A stretch of 64,000 nucleotides of DNA, taken from assembly GCA_902622545.1 (NCBI GenBank), contig CACNQD010000004.1:1-64000 (forward strand), read 5' to 3'. Origin of the DNA: an uncultured Pelagibacteraceae bacterium (lineage in GTDB: Bacteria; Pseudomonadota; Alphaproteobacteria; Pelagibacterales; Pelagibacteraceae). The notes under the pieces were generated by a model. It saw only the letters and a program-made list of their open reading frames with translations, had not been told where the DNA came from and did not search any database. Below, piece by piece: positions 11,337 to 19,528 of this stretch (positions are counted from its first letter, which is position 1; each line of letters opens with the position of its first letter). Made by a program: the position numbers and the translations under genes.

Positions 11337-12602
11337 TCACGCAGCAGAGGTTTTGGACTTGTCTTTATCTTGCTTATTCTTTGAATGCACAACAATTGGC
11401 TGAGTTTCTCCCTTCACTGAGCTAACGTCCACAATAACCTCGCTCACATTTTCAAGGCTAGGTAGTTCAAACATTGTTTTTAATAAAACATTTTCTAATA
11501 TTGACCTCAATCCTCTTGCGCCTGTTTTCTTTCTTATAGCTTTTATAGCAACTTCTTTAATTGCGTTGTCTTTAAAGTTTAATTTAACTCCCTCAAGTTT
11601 AAACAATTCTTGGTATTGTTTGATTAAGGAATTTTTTGGCTCTTGTAAGATTTTTATTAGAGATTTTTCATCCAAGTCGTCCAAAGTAGCTGTTATAGGT
11701 AGTCTTCCAATAAATTCGGGTATTAGTCCGTATTTCAATAAATCTTCAGGTTCCAAACTTTTAATCCATTCTCCAGTTTTCTTATCCTCTAAAGATTTTA
11801 CTTTAGCACCAAAACCAATTGATGATCCTTTGTCTCTTAATGATATGATTTTATCCAATCCTGCAAAAGCTCCACCGCAAATAAATAATATATTTGTAGT
11901 ATCTACTTGTAAAAATTCTTGTTGAGGATGTTTTCTGCCTCCTTGAGGTGGAACACTTGCTATTGTGCCCTCCATTATTTTAAGCAATGCTTGTTGGACT
12001 CCTTCACCTGATACGTCTCTTGTTATTGAAGGATTTTCAGACTTTCTACTTATCTTGTCCACCTCATCAATATAAACTATCCCTCTTTGAGCTTTTTCAA
12101 CATTATAGTCCGCTGCTTGTAATAATTTTAAAATTATATTTTCCACATCTTCACCAACATACCCCGCTTCTGTTAGTGTTGTTGCATCAGCCATTGTAAA
12201 TGGTACATCTAAAATCCGGGCTAAAGTTTGAGCAAGTAAAGTTTTTCCACAGCCTGTTGGTCCAATTAAAAGAATATTTGATTTAGCAAGTTCTACATTT
12301 TTACTTGTTTTATTTTCATAATTTAATCTTTTGTAATGGTTGTGAACAGCAACTGATAATACTTTTTTTGCTAGGTCTTGACCTATTACATAATCATCTA
12401 ATACCGAGCAAATCTGTTTTGGTGAGGGAAGTCCATCTTGATGTTTTACAAAAGTGTCTTTGTTTTCTTCCTTAATTATGTCCATACATAATTCTACACA
12501 TTCATCACAAATGAATACTGTAGGACCAGCAATTAATTTTCTTACTTCATGTTGGCTCTTACCACAAAAAGAACAGTATAAAATATTTTTGTTATTACTC
12601 AT
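11337..12602 (-). CDS. clpX: ATP-dependent Clp protease ATP-binding subunit ClpX
   Basis: Unfoldase partner of ClpP. The N-terminal zinc finger has C10, C13, C32 and C35. The AAA+ domain contains Walker A GPTGCGKT, Walker [10 protein letters not shown], and the IGF-type ClpP-docking loop seen as SSIGFGA. The length of 421 residues is typical. It lies downstream of clpP with a gap of about 93 nt, which leaves room for its own promoter. Confidence 0.98.
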   Translation of the reverse strand: MSNNKNILYCSFCGKSQHEVRKLIAGPTVFICDECVELCMDIIKEENKDTFVKHQDGLPSPKQICSVLDDYVIGQDLAKKVLSVAVHNHYKRLNYENKTSKNVELAKSNILLIGPTGCGKTLLAQTLARILDVPFTMADATTLTEAGYVGEDVENIILKLLQAADYNVEKAQRGIVYIDEVDKISRKSENPSITRDVSGEGVQQALLKIMEGTIASVPPQGGRKHPQQEFLQVDTTNILFICGGAFAGLDKIISLRDKGSSIGFGAKVKSLEDKKTGEWIKSLEPEDLLKYGLIPEFIGRLPITATLDDLDEKSLIKILQEPKNSLIKQYQELFKLEGVKLNFKDNAIKEVAIKAIRKKTGARGLRSILENVLLKTMFELPSLENVSEVIVDVSSVKGETQPIVVHSKNKQDKDKSKTSAA

Positions 12603-12695
12603 AGAATTTGTAAACGAATCAATTATTTAACTTTAATATATTTTGTGGGTTATGATCAAGTTTCATATTAAAATTTATCTATATATGGTGGAAAA

Positions 12696-13307
12696 CTAAA
12701 TTCTTTTCTCAACTACTTGATCAATTAAACCAAAGTCTTTAGCATTTTCTGGAGTCATAAAATTATCTCTTTCTAGAGCATCTTTAATTTGATCAACATT
12801 TTTGCCAGTATGTTTAGAATATATTTCATTTAACCTTTTCTTTAATGACAATACTTCGTTAGCATGTATCTCTATGTCAGTTACTTGTCCTTGGAAACCC
12901 GCAGAGGGTTGATGAACCATTATTCTTGAATTAGGTAAAGAAAATCTTTTTCCTTTTTTTCCAGCCGCTAAAAGAAAAGAACCCATGGATGCGGCTTGCC
13001 CGATACAGAGAGTTGATACGTCTGGTTTTATGTATTGCATCGTATCATAAATACCTAGTCCTGCTGTCACCAAGCCACCAGGGCTGTTAATATATAAAAA
13101 AATTTCTTTTTTTGGATTTTCAGACTCTAAAAATAATAATTGTGCAGTGATTAATGAAGCTACGTTATCATTTATAGGTCCAACTAAAAAAACTATTCTT
13201 TCCTTTAACAGTCTTGAATAAATATCGTATGCTCTTTCACCTCTTGATGATTGTTCTACAACCATTGGGATAAGAGTGTTCATATACTCTGGTATTTTAG
13301 TGCTCAT
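12696..13307 (-). CDS. clpP: ATP-dependent Clp protease proteolytic subunit
   Basis: Serine peptidase that forms the double-ring proteolytic chamber used by ClpX. The catalytic Ser is S107 in [10 protein letters not shown] and the His is H132 in [12 protein letters not shown]; the third residue is an Asp near 181. The 203-residue length matches canonical ClpP1. It lies between tig and clpX in the same orientation. Confidence 0.98.
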   Translation of the reverse strand: MSTKIPEYMNTLIPMVVEQSSRGERAYDIYSRLLKERIVFLVGPINDNVASLITAQLLFLESENPKKEIFLYINSPGGLVTAGLGIYDTMQYIKPDVSTLCIGQAASMGSFLLAAGKKGKRFSLPNSRIMVHQPSAGFQGQVTDIEIHANEVLSLKKRLNEIYSKHTGKNVDQIKDALERDNFMTPENAKDFGLIDQVVEKRI

Positions 13308-13339
13308 AATTACGAATCAGTTACTTATACAACTTGTAA

Positions 13340-14755
13340 TTACTTTTTGCTAACTTTTTTTGCTTTTTTCTTTACTGAGGCTTTATTTTCTTTTTTTTTA
13401 GATTTTGTTTTAGTTTCATTTGGAGATAGGGTTTTGGTAGTTTTTTTTTGTTCTTCTAAATTTTTTTCATTCTCAGCCTTTATTATTTTCTCAGCTTCAT
13501 TTTTATCTAAAATTCGCTTATTTGATTTTGCTTTTGATTTTATAAAATTAATTATTTTTTCCTCATAAAGTGTGCCTCTTAGACTAGCTGAAGCTGATGG
13601 ATTTTTTTTATAATAATCCATAATTATTTTTTCTTGACCAGGCATCATACTTAACTGTTTTTGAATTTCTGCTTGAATTTCATTAGGGTCAACTTTAATT
13701 TTATTTTTTTCCCCGATTTCATTTAAAATCAGACCAAGTTTAATTCTTTTGGAGGCGTTTTTTTCTAAATTTTTTTTGTTTTTTTTTAATTCTTCCTCAG
13801 TTTGGCCTTGACCTAATACTTTTACCTCTTCATCTATTAAAGACTGAGGAAGATCTTCAACTTTAATTTGTTCTAATCCTTTTAATATTTGATTTTTTGA
13901 AATTATGTTTAAAGAGTTTTTAAACTCCTCGTTTATTTGTTTTGAAATAATCTTTTTTAAATCATTTAAATCCTTGGCACCAAGTGTTTTTGCAAATTCA
14001 TCCGTAACTTCAACCTCTTTTGATTTTTTGACTGAATTTATTTTACAATTAAAAATACCTTTTTTACCCACTAGTTCTTTTTTAGGAAAGTTTTCTGGTA
14101 ACTTAACTTCTACACTAATCTCATCACCTTTTTTTGATTTCAATAATTGTTTATCAAAACCTTTAATAAACAAATCTTTACCAATCTCTAATTGAGTGTT
14201 TTTTCCTTCATTACCTTCAAAACTATTGCCATCAACTTTAGCTGTGTAATCAAATGAAATAAGGTCACCCTCATTAGCTACTTTAGATGGATCAACTTCA
14301 ATAAAGTTTTTTTGATTTTTTGCAATATCTTTGATCCTTTTGTTCGCTTCATTATCATCAATTTTTATTTCATAATCATCGAACTTTATTTTTTCTAAAG
14401 AATCTAGTTTAACTTCTGGAAATTCTGTAACACTAATTGTGTATTCTAAATCTTTACCCTCGCCAAAGCTTTTAAGATCAATTTTTGGCTGTAAGGCAGG
14501 CCTAATTTTTTTTTCGTCAATAGCTTTTGCGGAACTTTCTTTTAGAATTTTGTCAATAACCTCTCCATAAACTGCTTTTCCAAATTGTTTTTTAATAATG
14601 TCTGTTGGAACTTTGCCTGGTCTAAATCCTTTAAGAACAACATCCTTTTTGATTTGTTCATATCTTAATTCTAGCTCTTTGTTGATTGTAGTTTTGTCAA
14701 CAAAGACTTTTAAATTCTTTTCTAAATTTTTTTTATTTTCTACTGTTACTTTCAT
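13340..14755 (-). CDS. tig: Trigger factor, ribosome-associated chaperone
   Basis: Peptidyl-prolyl isomerase and chaperone that binds nascent chains at the ribosome exit tunnel. The N-terminal ribosome-binding motif appears as GFRPGKVP near residues 43-50. The FKBP-type domain follows (GDLISFDYTAKVDG), and then the helical C-terminal arms. At 471 residues it is slightly long. The last 40 or so residues are Lys-rich low-complexity (KKKENKASVKKKAKKVSKK) and probably disordered. First gene of the tig-clpP-clpX-lon block, directly downstream of tRNA-Leu. Confidence 0.96.
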   Translation of the reverse strand: MKVTVENKKNLEKNLKVFVDKTTINKELELRYEQIKKDVVLKGFRPGKVPTDIIKKQFGKAVYGEVIDKILKESSAKAIDEKKIRPALQPKIDLKSFGEGKDLEYTISVTEFPEVKLDSLEKIKFDDYEIKIDDNEANKRIKDIAKNQKNFIEVDPSKVANEGDLISFDYTAKVDGNSFEGNEGKNTQLEIGKDLFIKGFDKQLLKSKKGDEISVEVKLPENFPKKELVGKKGIFNCKINSVKKSKEVEVTDEFAKTLGAKDLNDLKKIISKQINEEFKNSLNIISKNQILKGLEQIKVEDLPQSLIDEEVKVLGQGQTEEELKKNKKNLEKNASKRIKLGLILNEIGEKNKIKVDPNEIQAEIQKQLSMMPGQEKIIMDYYKKNPSASASLRGTLYEEKIINFIKSKAKSNKRILDKNEAEKIIKAENEKNLEEQKKTTKTLSPNETKTKSKKKENKASVKKKAKKVSKK

Positions 14756-14762
14756 AATTATA

Positions 14763-14847
14763 TGGTAGGCGAGAAAGGACTCGAACCTTCACATGTTGCC
14801 ATATTGGTTCCTAAGACCAACGCGTCTACCAATTCCGCCACTCGCCC
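14763..14847 (-). tRNA. tRNA-Leu (TAG)
   Basis: An 85-nt class II tRNA on the minus strand. The acceptor stem GGGCGAG pairs with CTCGCCT, and the anticodon stem TTGGT/ACCAA has loop CTTAGGA, giving anticodon TAG. The variable arm is long, the T arm contains GGTTCGAGTCC, and the CCA is encoded. It lies just upstream of tig. Confidence 0.96.
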
Positions 14848-14926
14848 AAATATTTAAAAGACTTATATATGATAGATTAAATTTGTCCAATTAGAATATT
14901 TGTGCAATAAATAATCCATTAAATTT

Positions 14927-15184
14927 ATGATAGTTTCACCGTGTATTAGTATTTGCAAATCTGATCCAGTAACTGATTTTTGTTACGGTTGTGCGAGAAA
15001 TTCTGAGGAAAAACTTCGGTGGAAAGATAAAAATACTTCAGATAATTGGAAATTAAAAAATTTAACAGAGATAAAATCTAGGATGAAGGGCTGGCAGTTA
15101 GAAAGCTTTGAAAAATCATATAACTATAAATGCAAACACGGAATTTCTTTAGAAAAAAAAAGAAAAATGGAATTAAATGTTTAA
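14927..15184 (+). CDS. DUF1289 small Cys-rich protein
   Basis: An 85-residue protein starting MIVSPCISICKSDPVTDFCYGCARN. The CxxxC...CxxC arrangement followed by an E..RW segment matches the DUF1289 family, whose members are often annotated as putative Fe-S proteins. The biochemical function is unknown. The ATG of the next small gene overlaps its last codons. It is divergent from tRNA-Leu/tig. Confidence 0.8.
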   Translation: MIVSPCISICKSDPVTDFCYGCARNSEEKLRWKDKNTSDNWKLKNLTEIKSRMKGWQLESFEKSYNYKCKHGISLEKKRKMELNV

Positions 15185-15353
15185 GATAAAACACGTTGTA
15201 ATTTTATATATTCTTGGAATTTTATTTGGTGCTGTGTTTCTAGACATATGGGGGGCTGAAACCAACATAAAAAAAGGTTTAATAGCAATGTTTTGGACTG
15301 CATTATTTTTAGTTGCTCTAATATTTGTAGAAAAAAATAAAGAAGAGAATTAA
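15177..15353 (+). CDS. Small membrane protein, 58 aa, function unknown
   Basis: Not in the ORF track. The frame ATG at 15177 to TAA at 15353 reads MFKIKHVVILYILGILFGAV... and overlaps the end of the DUF1289 gene by 8 nt. Two hydrophobic segments are visible (about residues 6-22 and 34-51) with a charged tail ending EKNKEEN. That is consistent with a two-helix inner-membrane protein. Translational coupling to the DUF1289 gene and an intact hydrophobic pattern support a real gene. I do not recognise a family. Confidence 0.6.
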   Translation: MFKIKHVVILYILGILFGAVFLDIWGAETNIKKGLIAMFWTALFLVALIFVEKNKEEN

Positions 15354-15375
15354 TCAACTCTTTTAAAAAAATTTA

Positions 15376-16056
15376 ATGATGGAAAAGATATCTTTAATAA
15401 TTCCTTGTAAAAATGAGGTGGAGTCATTAGGGGCTGTTCTTGAGGAGGTTAAAGATAATAAATTTGTTGATGAAATAATTGTAGTTGTTGATGGTGAGCA
15501 TGATAACTCAATACCTATTACTCGAAAATTTAATTGCAAATTGCTAATTCAAAAAAGTAAAGGATATGGCTCAGCTATTGTAGAGGGATTTAAAAACGCT
15601 AAAAATAACTTTGGATGTATATATAATGCAGATCACTCTTTTGATCCAAAATATTTTGATGAGCTAATTAAATTATCAAAAAATAACGATTTTATATTTG
15701 GTAGCAGATATAAAGGTTCTGGTGGTAGTGACGATGATGATATCGTTACTTTTATTGGTAATAAAATTTTTACTTTTATTACAAGATTTATATTAGGAAT
15801 AAAGTTATCAGATATTTTATATACTTATGTACTTTGTAATGTAGATAAATTTAACAATTTAAATTTGAAAAATAATGATTTTAAACTTTGTATTGAGCTA
15901 CCTGTAAAAGTAAAAAAAAATAATCACACATATGTGGATTTAGAAATGTTTGAAAGAAAAAGATTTGATGGTAAGAAAAAGGTAAATGTTATTAAAGATG
16001 GGCTTTTGATTTCTTATGAAATTATTAAAAGCTTTTTTTATATATATTTTAAATAG
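15376..16056 (+). CDS. Glycosyltransferase family 2
   Basis: A 226-residue GT-A fold protein. The N terminus KISLIIPCKNEVESLGAVLE and IIVVVDGEHDNS are typical of GT2. KGYGSAIVEGFKNA is the conserved glycine region, and YNADHSFDP occupies the DxD metal/sugar-nucleotide position, here as NAD rather than DAD. The C-terminal half resembles dolichyl-phosphate-type GT2 proteins with a short hydrophobic end. Acceptor and donor cannot be told from the sequence. The start could be either of two adjacent ATGs (15376 or 15379). Confidence 0.8.
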   Translation: MMEKISLIIPCKNEVESLGAVLEEVKDNKFVDEIIVVVDGEHDNSIPITRKFNCKLLIQKSKGYGSAIVEGFKNAKNNFGCIYNADHSFDPKYFDELIKLSKNNDFIFGSRYKGSGGSDDDDIVTFIGNKIFTFITRFILGIKLSDILYTYVLCNVDKFNNLNLKNNDFKLCIELPVKVKKNNHTYVDLEMFERKRFDGKKKVNVIKDGLLISYEIIKSFFYIYFK

Positions 16057-16608
16057 CTAATTTATCTCAATTCTATCTTTTATTTCATATTTTTTATTGG
16101 AAATTATAATTTCTCCTGATCCAGTTCCGGTTCCTAATATTTCTAATATTACAACGTAATGGGTTACTAAAACTAAATTTGAATTATTATCCCAACCATT
16201 TATAAATTTTTTTAGCCTCTTTACTTGCTTATTTTTATTTTTATAAAATTTTTCACTGTAAAAGGAGTTAAGTGCATCAAATGTTTTATAACTATTGAAT
16301 GCATGAAAAGCAGTATCTTTACATCTGCACCACTCACTCGAAAAAACATGTTCAACTTTAATTTTATTTTTTTTAAAAAAGTTGCCAATTTTTTTTGATT
16401 GTTTAATTCCTTCACTATTTAAATTTCTTTGTGTTTTGCAATCTTTTAAATTTATATTTTCTGGATCTCCAGAGCCTGGTGCAAGTGAATGCCTTATAAA
16501 AATTATATTGTTGTTTTTTTTTAAGATTTCCACAATTTTTTCATTAGCATAACTTTTGTGATTAAAAAGAAATAGAATAATTAAAATTATTATTTTAAAA
16601 TGTTTCAT
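16057..16608 (-). CDS. Exported histidine phosphatase family protein
   Basis: A 183-residue protein with an N-terminal signal peptide (MKHFKIIILIILFLFNHKSYA). The RHG-like motif is IIFIRHSLAPGSGDP, in which the glycine of RHG is replaced by serine. LNSEGIKQSKKIG follows, and a second conserved His is in VLVTHYVVI. This is the phosphoglycerate-mutase-like fold; the substrate is unknown. Its start codon is one nucleotide from the divergent start of the uracil-DNA glycosylase gene. Confidence 0.8.
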   Translation of the reverse strand: MKHFKIIILIILFLFNHKSYANEKIVEILKKNNNIIFIRHSLAPGSGDPENINLKDCKTQRNLNSEGIKQSKKIGNFFKKNKIKVEHVFSSEWCRCKDTAFHAFNSYKTFDALNSFYSEKFYKNKNKQVKRLKKFINGWDNNSNLVLVTHYVVILEILGTGTGSGEIIISNKKYEIKDRIEIN

Positions 16609-16609
16609 T

Positions 16610-17284
16610 ATGAACTTAGATTTTGTAAAACTAAATAAATCTATAATTAAATGTAGTAAATGTCCAAGATTGGTAAAATTTAGAAATAAGATATCAAATG
16701 AAAAAAGGAAGCAATATCAAAATGAAACCTATTGGGGCAAACCTATAACAGGATTTGGTGATGTTGACGGAAAATTACTTTTTGTGGGATTAGCACCAGC
16801 TGCACACGGCGGGACAAGAACTGGTAGAGTTTTTACTGGTGATAGATCATCAGATTTTTTATATAAATGTTTGTATGGTGTTAAAATTTCAAATCAATCG
16901 TATTCTGATAATATAAATGATGGATTAGAATTAAAAAATGCGTATATAACTACAGCCCTTAAGTGTGTACCTCCTGGAGATAAGCCCAACAGAGATGAAT
17001 TGAGCAATTGTTTCAGTTTTTTTCATAATGAAATAAAAAATCTAAAAAATCTTAAAACAATTGTTGCATTAGGAAAAATTGCTTTTGATAGTTGTGTATT
17101 GTTTTTTAAAGATAATTATGACTTTAACGACAAAGTATGTTTTTCTCACGGCAAAATTTATACTCTACCAAGAAATATTAATTTAGTTGCCTGTTATCAC
17201 CCAAGTCCAAGAAATGTTAATACCGGAAGAATTAACGAAAAAAAAATGAAATACCTTTTTAAAAAGGCGCTTGAATTAAATTAA
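16610..17284 (+). CDS. Uracil-DNA glycosylase, family 5 (UDGb)-like
   Basis: DNA repair enzyme that removes uracil or other deaminated bases. Motif 1 is GLAPAAHGGTRTGRVFTGD (residues 60-78), where the usual polar catalytic residue is an alanine, as in UDGb. Motif 2 is HPSPRNVNTGR near residue 197. The four Fe-S cysteines are C15, C18, C119 and C134. At 224 residues it is normal for the family. Its stop TAA shares the tetranucleotide TTAA with the convergent ybgC stop. Confidence 0.88.
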   Translation: MNLDFVKLNKSIIKCSKCPRLVKFRNKISNEKRKQYQNETYWGKPITGFGDVDGKLLFVGLAPAAHGGTRTGRVFTGDRSSDFLYKCLYGVKISNQSYSDNINDGLELKNAYITTALKCVPPGDKPNRDELSNCFSFFHNEIKNLKNLKTIVALGKIAFDSCVLFFKDNYDFNDKVCFSHGKIYTLPRNINLVACYHPSPRNVNTGRINEKKMKYLFKKALELN

Positions 17285-17676
17285 TTCTCTAATTTTTTTT
17301 TTAGAATTTCAGGTATTTTTGATGGTTTTCCTTTTTTATCAACTATAACTAAGTGTATTTCACAGTCAGTTATTAATTCATTATCTCTGAAAGCCTTTTG
17401 TCTCATCTTAAAAGATGTATTAGATATTGAAATTATATTAGATTTTATTTCAATTTGGTCTTCAAGTTTAGCAGGTTTTTTGTATTCGATATTACAAGAT
17501 TTCACTATTATAAAAATTCCATTTTCCTCTAATAATTTTTTATTGCTTAAGCCAATTTCTGCTATTGCCTCAGTTCTTGCTCTCTCAAAAAACTTTAAAT
17601 AATTTGCGTAATAAACTACACCGCCTGAGTCGGTATCCTCATAAAAAACTTTTAATTTATAACTAAATTCATTCAT
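17281..17676 (-). CDS. ybgC: Acyl-CoA thioesterase, YbgC type
   Basis: A 131-residue hot-dog-fold thioesterase. The signature FYEDTDSGGVVYYANYLKFFERAR (read as a region, residues 11-34) contains the catalytic Asp (D16) and the helix of the 4HBT family. YbgC proteins hydrolyse short acyl-CoAs and often lie near tol-pal genes; tol-pal is not in this window. It starts 11 nt downstream of the DUF3047 gene, so the two may be co-transcribed. Confidence 0.9.
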   Translation of the reverse strand: MNEFSYKLKVFYEDTDSGGVVYYANYLKFFERARTEAIAEIGLSNKKLLEENGIFIIVKSCNIEYKKPAKLEDQIEIKSNIISISNTSFKMRQKAFRDNELITDCEIHLVIVDKKGKPSKIPEILKKKLEN

Positions 17677-17687
17677 CTATAAATTTA

Positions 17688-18335
17688 TTAATTGGCTGAA
17701 AAATATATGCTTTGGAAGTAAGAAATTGATCGCTTTTTTGACTGATCAGTATCGGCCATTATCGCAACCCCATCTAATATATCGACATCTAAATTATGTA
17801 ATTTTTTATAATCCTCTTTAACATTAGTTTTCACTGTAACCCACTCATTCAAGCTATTTTTTGTAGACGATAACACATAGTCAATCGAACTTTTAGTATA
17901 AGGGCTAGTCCAATGATCTTCAATTTCTTCATTACTTGAAAAAACATAGTTTATCGCTTTGTTTGAAAGTGGTGTTAGCCCAGTTTTTTTAACTACGAAG
18001 AATCTCGCGGCAAAATCATGCCCTTTTTTTGTTTTCTCATTAATACCGCTTAAGTCTTTTTCAACTTTCCAGGTAATATTTAAAAATGGGGTTTTATTAA
18101 GATCCACTAAAACTTCTTTTCCTAAACCTGACCCCCCATCTTCAACTTCAGCCCTCAAATAATTACCTTTTTCATTATTACCCAGGCTGTAATTGGTAAG
18201 ATTTTTAGCGCCTCTAATTTTTCTTACTTTTAAAGTATCTAACTCCTCATTATTAAACTGAAATATTTCTAAATTATCACCATATACATTGTTAAAAAAG
18301 AAAATTGAGATAATTAATATTAAAATTTTTTTCAT
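17688..18335 (-). CDS. Exported DUF3047 family protein
   Basis: A 215-residue protein with a clear signal peptide (MKKILILIISIFFFNNVYG). The body has the DUF3047 pattern: FLNITWKVEKD, then GHDFAARFFVVKK, then a late WVTVKTNVKEDYKKL and a C-terminal ...IMADTDQS segment. The family is probably a periplasmic beta-rich protein; no function is established to my knowledge. It is upstream of ybgC on the same strand. Confidence 0.75.
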   Translation of the reverse strand: MKKILILIISIFFFNNVYGDNLEIFQFNNEELDTLKVRKIRGAKNLTNYSLGNNEKGNYLRAEVEDGGSGLGKEVLVDLNKTPFLNITWKVEKDLSGINEKTKKGHDFAARFFVVKKTGLTPLSNKAINYVFSSNEEIEDHWTSPYTKSSIDYVLSSTKNSLNEWVTVKTNVKEDYKKLHNLDVDILDGVAIMADTDQSKKRSISYFQSIYFSAN

Positions 18336-18442
18336 TTTTGGAAGCTATAGACTAAAAAAAAAAAAATTCAAATAATTTGAAAATCTTACTTTTGACATTT
18401 TTCAGACATTCGAAATTCATTATTTAAAGCTATCTATTTCTT

Positions 18443-18649
18443 ATGAAACTTTTAATACCCCTTATATTACTATTAGTTCTAACTGGATGCTCAACACATT
18501 CAGTTAAACTTGGCAAAAAATGTACTAAATTAGCCGAAGATAACACTTACGAAAAATCTTTCGTATGGATTATCAACAACAAAAATTTAGAAAATTTTGA
18601 TCAAAAAATAAATAAGCAAAATTGCTTAGTTAATGGAGAGAAGCTTTGA
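18443..18649 (+). CDS. Small lipoprotein, 68 aa
   Basis: The N terminus MKLLIPLILLLVLTGCSTHS has a textbook lipobox (LTGC), so the mature lipoprotein would be about 53 residues. Three more cysteines are visible in the mature part, at KKC and NCL and in the lipid anchor. No known domain is recognised. The following TTG-start ORF overlaps its stop codon, which suggests a two-gene unit. Confidence 0.7.
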   Translation: MKLLIPLILLLVLTGCSTHSVKLGKKCTKLAEDNTYEKSFVWIINNKNLENFDQKINKQNCLVNGEKL

Positions 18650-18780
18650 AATTAGCATCAATCTTTATACTTCTAATTTATTGGTCAGTAATTATTTTAG
18701 CACCTGTTATAGCTAACGAAGATAGTTTATATAGACTTGAAAAAACTATGTTGCCTCTAGAGAAACCTAAAATTAAATAA
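18646..18780 (+). CDS. Small exported or membrane-anchored protein, 44 aa, TTG start
   Basis: Not in the ORF track. The frame TTG at 18646 to TAA at 18780 overlaps the lipoprotein stop (TTGA), and GGAGA sits about 8 nt upstream. The translation starts MKLASIFILLIYWSVIILAP and continues with a short charged tail, DSLYRLEKTMLPLEKPKIK. This looks like a signal anchor with a tiny periplasmic domain. The coupling and the ribosome site support it; the function is unknown. Confidence 0.5.
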   Translation: MKLASIFILLIYWSVIILAPVIANEDSLYRLEKTMLPLEKPKIK

Positions 18781-18781
18781 A

Positions 18782-19528
18782 TTAATAAGTAGATCTACCG
18801 CCGCTAATATCAAATACTGCGGCGGTAGAAAATGAATTTTCTTCAGATGAAAGCCAGCATATCATTGATGAGAGCTCATTTAATTTCAGAAATCTTGCTC
18901 TTGGAACTTTAGAAAGCATTCTTTTAACGTGTTCTTTAGACATTTGATTTAAGATCCTTGTTTTGGCACCCGCCGGTGTCACTGCATTAACCGCTATATT
19001 TTTATTTGCTAATTCCTTTCCGAGAGATTTTGTAAGAGCAATAACGCCTGCTTTTGATGAACTATATGCGCTAGCTTTTGCATTACCATCTTTTCCAGAA
19101 ACTGAAGCTATATTAACTATTCTTCCATAATTTTTTTTTATCATATGTGGAACTACAGCCTTACAGCAATTAAAAGTTCCATTTAAATTTATGTCAACAA
19201 TTGTTTTCCATTCCTCATAATCGTAATTCCACAGCTCAGTAGTTGACCCAGTAATACCAGCACTATTAACTAATATATCAATTTTTAAATTTTTAGTGAT
19301 TTTGCTGACAGCATCTTCAACGTTTTCAGGATCTGTTACATCGACAATTTGATTATATAAATTTTTATTTTTAATTTTCTTTACAATTTTTTTTAGTTCA
19401 TTTTCATCATTATCCCAAATAATTACTTTTGCCCCAGATTTAAGAAATCTTTTTGTTATATCCAAACCAAAACCCTGGGCTCCGCCTGTAACTATTGCAA
19501 CTTTTTTTTTTAAATCAAATTTATTCAT
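18782..19528 (-). CDS. Short-chain dehydrogenase/reductase
   Basis: A 248-residue classical SDR. The cofactor motif is TGGAQGFGLDI at about residue 14, followed by NSAG (residue ~86), a catalytic Ser in NIASVSGK, and YSSSKAG for the Tyr/Lys pair. The C terminus lacks the usual VDGG and ends FDISGGRSTY. Substrate unknown; FabG-like annotation would be a guess. It overlaps the NCS1 permease gene by 4 nt, so it may act on a compound taken up by that carrier. Confidence 0.85.
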   Translation of the reverse strand: MNKFDLKKKVAIVTGGAQGFGLDITKRFLKSGAKVIIWDNDENELKKIVKKIKNKNLYNQIVDVTDPENVEDAVSKITKNLKIDILVNSAGITGSTTELWNYDYEEWKTIVDINLNGTFNCCKAVVPHMIKKNYGRIVNIASVSGKDGNAKASAYSSSKAGVIALTKSLGKELANKNIAVNAVTPAGAKTRILNQMSKEHVKRMLSKVPRARFLKLNELSSMICWLSSEENSFSTAAVFDISGGRSTY

